Source of the DNA: Deltaproteobacteria bacterium
GTDB taxonomy: Bacteria; Desulfobacterota; DSM-4660; Desulfatiglandales; HGW-15
Assembly: GCA_024641835.1 (NCBI GenBank)
Contig: JAHECH010000264.1
Coordinates: forward strand, 1-6,383
Length of the DNA: 6,383 nt
Reading direction: 5' to 3'
Made by a program: the position numbers and the translations under genes
Shown: piece by piece, positions 4,193-6,383 of the stretch
Numbering within the stretch: position 1 is the stretch's first letter
How the letters are laid out: every line of letters begins with the position of its first letter
Notes under the pieces: model-generated
The model's database searches: none
Told to the model about the DNA's origin: nothing
What the model saw: the letters and a program-made list of their open reading frames with translations, nothing else

Positions 4193-6076
4193 ATGGCAAA
4201 ATGGGAAACTGTAGTTGTTGAGACTGACCTCCTGATACTCGGTGGGGGGTTTTCAGCATGCGGGGCTGCCACAGAGGCGTCCTATTGGGCAAAAAAGAAG
4301 GGCCTGAAGGTGACGTTGGTCGACAAGGCAGCGCTTGATAGAAGCGGTGCCGTGGCCATGGGTCTTTCGGCCATCAACCAATATGTCGGTATCAGGGACG
4401 GCGAAAATACGGTTGAGGACTACGTCCGCTACGTTCGCCAGGACCTGATGGGCATTTCCAGGGAAGACCTGGTCTACAATATCGCCCGCCACGTGGATTC
4501 CACGGTCCATCTTTTCGAGAAATGGGGCCTGAAGATTTGGAAAGACGAGAAGGGCAAGTATGTGCACGAAGGCCGGTGGCAGCTCATGATCAATGGTGAG
4601 TCTTATAAGGTCATCATTGCGGAGGCAGCCAAGAATGCGATCGCTGCGGCGGGCGGCGAGATTTTTGAGAGGGTGTTTGTGGTTGAGCCTCTTCTGGATG
4701 GTAACCGCGTTGTGGGGGCCGTGGGCTTCAGCACAAGGGAAGACAAATTTTATGTATTCAAGGCAAAGGCTGTCATCGTCGGCATGGGGGGCGCGGTCCA
4801 TGTGTTCCGTCCCCGGTCCGTGGGTGAAGGCTTTGGCCGGTCCTGGTATCCGCCCTTTAACTCAGCCTCCAGCGCCTACTTCACGATTAAAGCGGGCGCG
4901 GAAATGACCTGCCAGGAAGTGCGCTTCATCCCGGTGAGGTTCAAGGATGCGTACGGCCCGGTCGGCGCATGGTTCCTCCTCTTTAAATCCCGTGCCATCA
5001 GCGCCGTGGGTGGCGACTACATGGTCGTGAGGAAGGAAGAGCTGAATAACTGGGCACCCTATGGCTTGGCCAAACCGATTCCGGCCAACCTGAGAAACTA
5101 CCTCGGCATGCTGGATATGGAACAGGGTTATGGCCCGCTCTATATGGAGACGGATGAGGCCATTAAGAATATAGCTTCTGAATACAAGGATGATCCCAAG
5201 GCCTTCAAAAAGAAGATGAAGGAGCTGGAGAGCGAGGCGTGGGAAGACTTCCTGGACATGACCATTTCCCAGGCCATTCTCTGGGCAGGCCAGAATGTGA
5301 AGCCCGAAGAGAAGCACTCAGAGATCGCCGCATGCGAGCCCTACTTCATCGGCTCCCATTCCGGCGCCTCGGGTGCTTGGGTGAGCGGTCCTGAGGATCT
5401 GCCTACACCTTACAAATGGGGCTACACGAACATGACCACTGTGGAAGGCCTCTTTGCAGTGGGCGATGGTTCCGGTGCGTCCAGCCATAAATTCTCTTCA
5501 GGCTCCCATGCTGAAGGAAGGATCGCCGGAAAGTCGGCCATCAAGTTCATCGTCGAAAAAGGCAAAGAGCCCAAAGTGGACATGGCCGAGGTGGAGAAGC
5601 TGAAGGAGAAGATCCTGCGTCCACTCGATCTCTGGGAGAAGCACAAGGACGAGACCACGGATCCAGAGGTGAACGCCAACTACGTCTTGCCGAGACAGTA
5701 CCTGCATCGCCTCCAGAAGCTCATGGATGAGTATGCGGGCGGCGTCGTATCCGCGTTCAAGACCAGCAACTTCCTGTGCCAGAGAGGTCTGGAACTGATG
5801 GCTCTTCTGAAAGAAGATTCCGAGAAGATGGGTGCCAGGGAGCATCATGAGCTGATGAGGGTCTGGGAAAACAACCAGAGGACCTGGCAGGCTGAGGCTC
5901 ACATCCGGGCGATCCTCTTCAGAGAAGAGACCCGGTGGCCGGGCTACTACTTCAGATCAGACAAGCCCAAGATGGATGACAAGAACTGGAAGTGCTTTGT
6001 CAACTGCACATGGGATCGCAAGTCGGGAGAGTGGAAGTTCTCCAAGAAAGACATCTGGACCATGCCTGGTGTCTAG
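4193..6076 (+). CDS. aprA: Adenylylsulfate reductase alpha subunit (FAD-containing, catalytic)
   Basis: AprA reduces APS to sulfite and AMP at its FAD (N5 adduct chemistry) as the AprAB heterodimer in the cytoplasm. The 627 residues are close to family length (about 640-660). The FAD Rossmann site is DLLILGGGFSACGAA (12-26), followed by DRSGAVAMGLSAIN (49-62), characteristic of AprA within the fumarate reductase-like superfamily. The core RFIPVRFKDAYGPVGAWF (244-261) and GSHSGASGAW (387-396) contain Arg249 and His389, which by alignment from memory should be the catalytic Arg/His pair (Arg265 and His398 in Archaeoglobus). The C-terminal helical and capping region is complete, ending KKDIWTMPGV. 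GGAGGT at 4181-4186 sets the ATG, and only 14 bp separate it from aprB, so the two are co-translated. No lesion is seen in aprA, which argues that the reductase is still under selection despite the TGA in aprB. Confidence 0.98.
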   Translation: MAKWETVVVETDLLILGGGFSACGAATEASYWAKKKGLKVTLVDKAALDRSGAVAMGLSAINQYVGIRDGENTVEDYVRYVRQDLMGISREDLVYNIARHVDSTVHLFEKWGLKIWKDEKGKYVHEGRWQLMINGESYKVIIAEAAKNAIAAAGGEIFERVFVVEPLLDGNRVVGAVGFSTREDKFYVFKAKAVIVGMGGAVHVFRPRSVGEGFGRSWYPPFNSASSAYFTIKAGAEMTCQEVRFIPVRFKDAYGPVGAWFLLFKSRAISAVGGDYMVVRKEELNNWAPYGLAKPIPANLRNYLGMLDMEQGYGPLYMETDEAIKNIASEYKDDPKAFKKKMKELESEAWEDFLDMTISQAILWAGQNVKPEEKHSEIAACEPYFIGSHSGASGAWVSGPEDLPTPYKWGYTNMTTVEGLFAVGDGSGASSHKFSSGSHAEGRIAGKSAIKFIVEKGKEPKVDMAEVEKLKEKILRPLDLWEKHKDETTDPEVNANYVLPRQYLHRLQKLMDEYAGGVVSAFKTSNFLCQRGLELMALLKEDSEKMGAREHHELMRVWENNQRTWQAEAHIRAILFREETRWPGYYFRSDKPKMDDKNWKCFVNCTWDRKSGEWKFSKKDIWTMPGV

Positions 6077-6097
6077 TCATCAATGGTTAACTTAACC

Positions 6098-6134
6098 AAG
6101 CCCCGGTTGCTCAAAAGGCAGCCGGGGCTTTTTT
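6098..6134 (+). terminator. Rho-independent terminator closing sat-aprBA
   Basis: AAGCCCCGGTTGC (6098-6110) pairs with GCAGCCGGGGCTT (6118-6130), 13 pairs with one G-U around a 7-nt loop. The stem runs into TTTTTT (6129-6134). It begins 22 nt after the aprA stop. A perfect dyad GGTTAA-C-TTAACC (6085-6097) abuts its 5' side. Confidence 0.92.
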
Positions 6135-6148
6135 GTCGTACTTTTGGC

Positions 6149-6178
6149 TTGCACTTTATTTTTTGGGTATGCTATACG
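6149..6178 (+). promoter_or_regulatory. Possible sigma70-like promoter for the downstream flavoprotein gene
   Basis: TTGCAC (6149-6154) is followed after 18 nt by TATACG (6173-6178). An alternative register gives CTATAC with 17-nt spacing. It sits between the terminator and the GTG start, in an AT-rich stretch, with a leader of roughly 45 nt. The match is partial, and the placement is the stronger argument. Confidence 0.4.
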
Positions 6179-6230
6179 AAAAAACTTGTGCACAAATGCG
6201 GAGCACGGGGAATAGGGAGGTGTTTGAGAA

Positions 6231-6383
6231 GTGGCAGATAGAGAAGTCATGGATGTGGATGTCCTCTTTGTCGGTGGGGGTATCGCTTCTCTAAGTGGAG
6301 CGCTCCATCTTTCGAACCTGATCGCCAGACATAACGAGCAGGTGGAAAAGACAGGGGAGGGCAAAGCCCTGGGTGAGCTCATG
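6231..6383 (+). CDS. FAD-dependent oxidoreductase, ETF-quinone oxidoreductase (FixC)-like (partial, N-terminal 51 codons)
   Basis: Only the N-terminus is present. DVDVLFVGGGIASLSGALHL (8-27) is a Rossmann FAD-binding beta-alpha-beta start with a GxGxxS variant. The charged stretch that follows (about 28-50, with E36, E39, K40 and LGEL) delays the second beta strand, as I recall from large ETF-QO-like flavoproteins of Desulfobacterota. If correct, it would pass electrons from an electron-transfer flavoprotein to the quinone pool at the membrane. The start is GTG at 6231 with AGGGAGGTG at 6214-6222. An in-frame ATG at 6249 would leave too little before the FAD motif for the ribosome site seen. 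It is separated from aprA by a terminator, so it is probably its own unit. Another FAD oxidoreductase (HdrA/QmoA-like, for example) cannot be excluded from 51 residues, though QmoA usually begins differently. Confidence 0.7.
   Translation, partial: MADREVMDVDVLFVGGGIASLSGALHLSNLIARHNEQVEKTGEGKALGELM

Noticed and set aside
4253..5902. Minus-strand open frames of 85-182 codons
   Set aside because: They are shadows of aprA, which is complete and motif-rich on the + strand.
6092..6382. Minus-strand 96-codon open frame
   Set aside because: It spans the terminator, the promoter candidate and the start of the flavoprotein gene, with no recognisable motif.

Overview
This window looks like chromosomal DNA of a dissimilatory sulfate-reducing bacterium, most plausibly a Desulfobacterota (former Deltaproteobacteria) lineage. 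It carries sat, aprB and aprA in that order on the + strand, which is the cytoplasmic sulfate activation and APS reduction module. The taxonomic call is inferred from protein character and gene order. The sequence alone cannot exclude a relative that runs the pathway oxidatively.

Layout. Positions 1-757 (- strand) hold most of a beta-hydroxyacid (3-hydroxyisobutyrate type) dehydrogenase whose C-terminus lies beyond the left edge. Positions 758-1057 contain no convincing gene but hold a large imperfect palindromic element with nested hairpins (857-951). Positions 1058-1840 (- strand) encode an RNase Z-like metallo-beta-lactamase-fold hydrolase. The 1841-2302 interval is a divergent control region. 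It has a good sigma70-like promoter for the hydrolase, a dyad, a second good sigma70-like promoter facing sat, and a roughly 290-nt sat leader containing a long extended hairpin. sat (2303-3523) is followed by a 217-bp spacer with GC-rich 18-bp tandem repeats, then aprB (3741-4178) and aprA (4193-6076). A strong intrinsic terminator (6098-6134) closes the unit. A new promoter candidate and the first 51 codons of an ETF-quinone-oxidoreductase-like flavoprotein (6231 to the right edge) follow.

How the genes work together. Sat makes APS from ATP and sulfate. AprBA reduces APS to sulfite and AMP, with electrons passing through two [4Fe-4S] clusters in AprB to FAD in AprA. The membrane partner usually found next to aprBA (qmoABC) is not what follows here. 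The next gene is an ETF-QO-like oxidoreductase behind its own promoter.

The most notable feature is an in-frame TGA at codon 50 of aprB (3888-3890). It sits exactly where the family has a cysteine ligand of a [4Fe-4S] cluster, and the reading frame and family sequence are intact on both sides. Candidate explanations are selenocysteine insertion, a sequencing or assembly error (TGC/TGT to TGA), or a nonsense mutation or split gene. I see no clean, correctly spaced bacterial SECIS element, so recoding is an open hypothesis.
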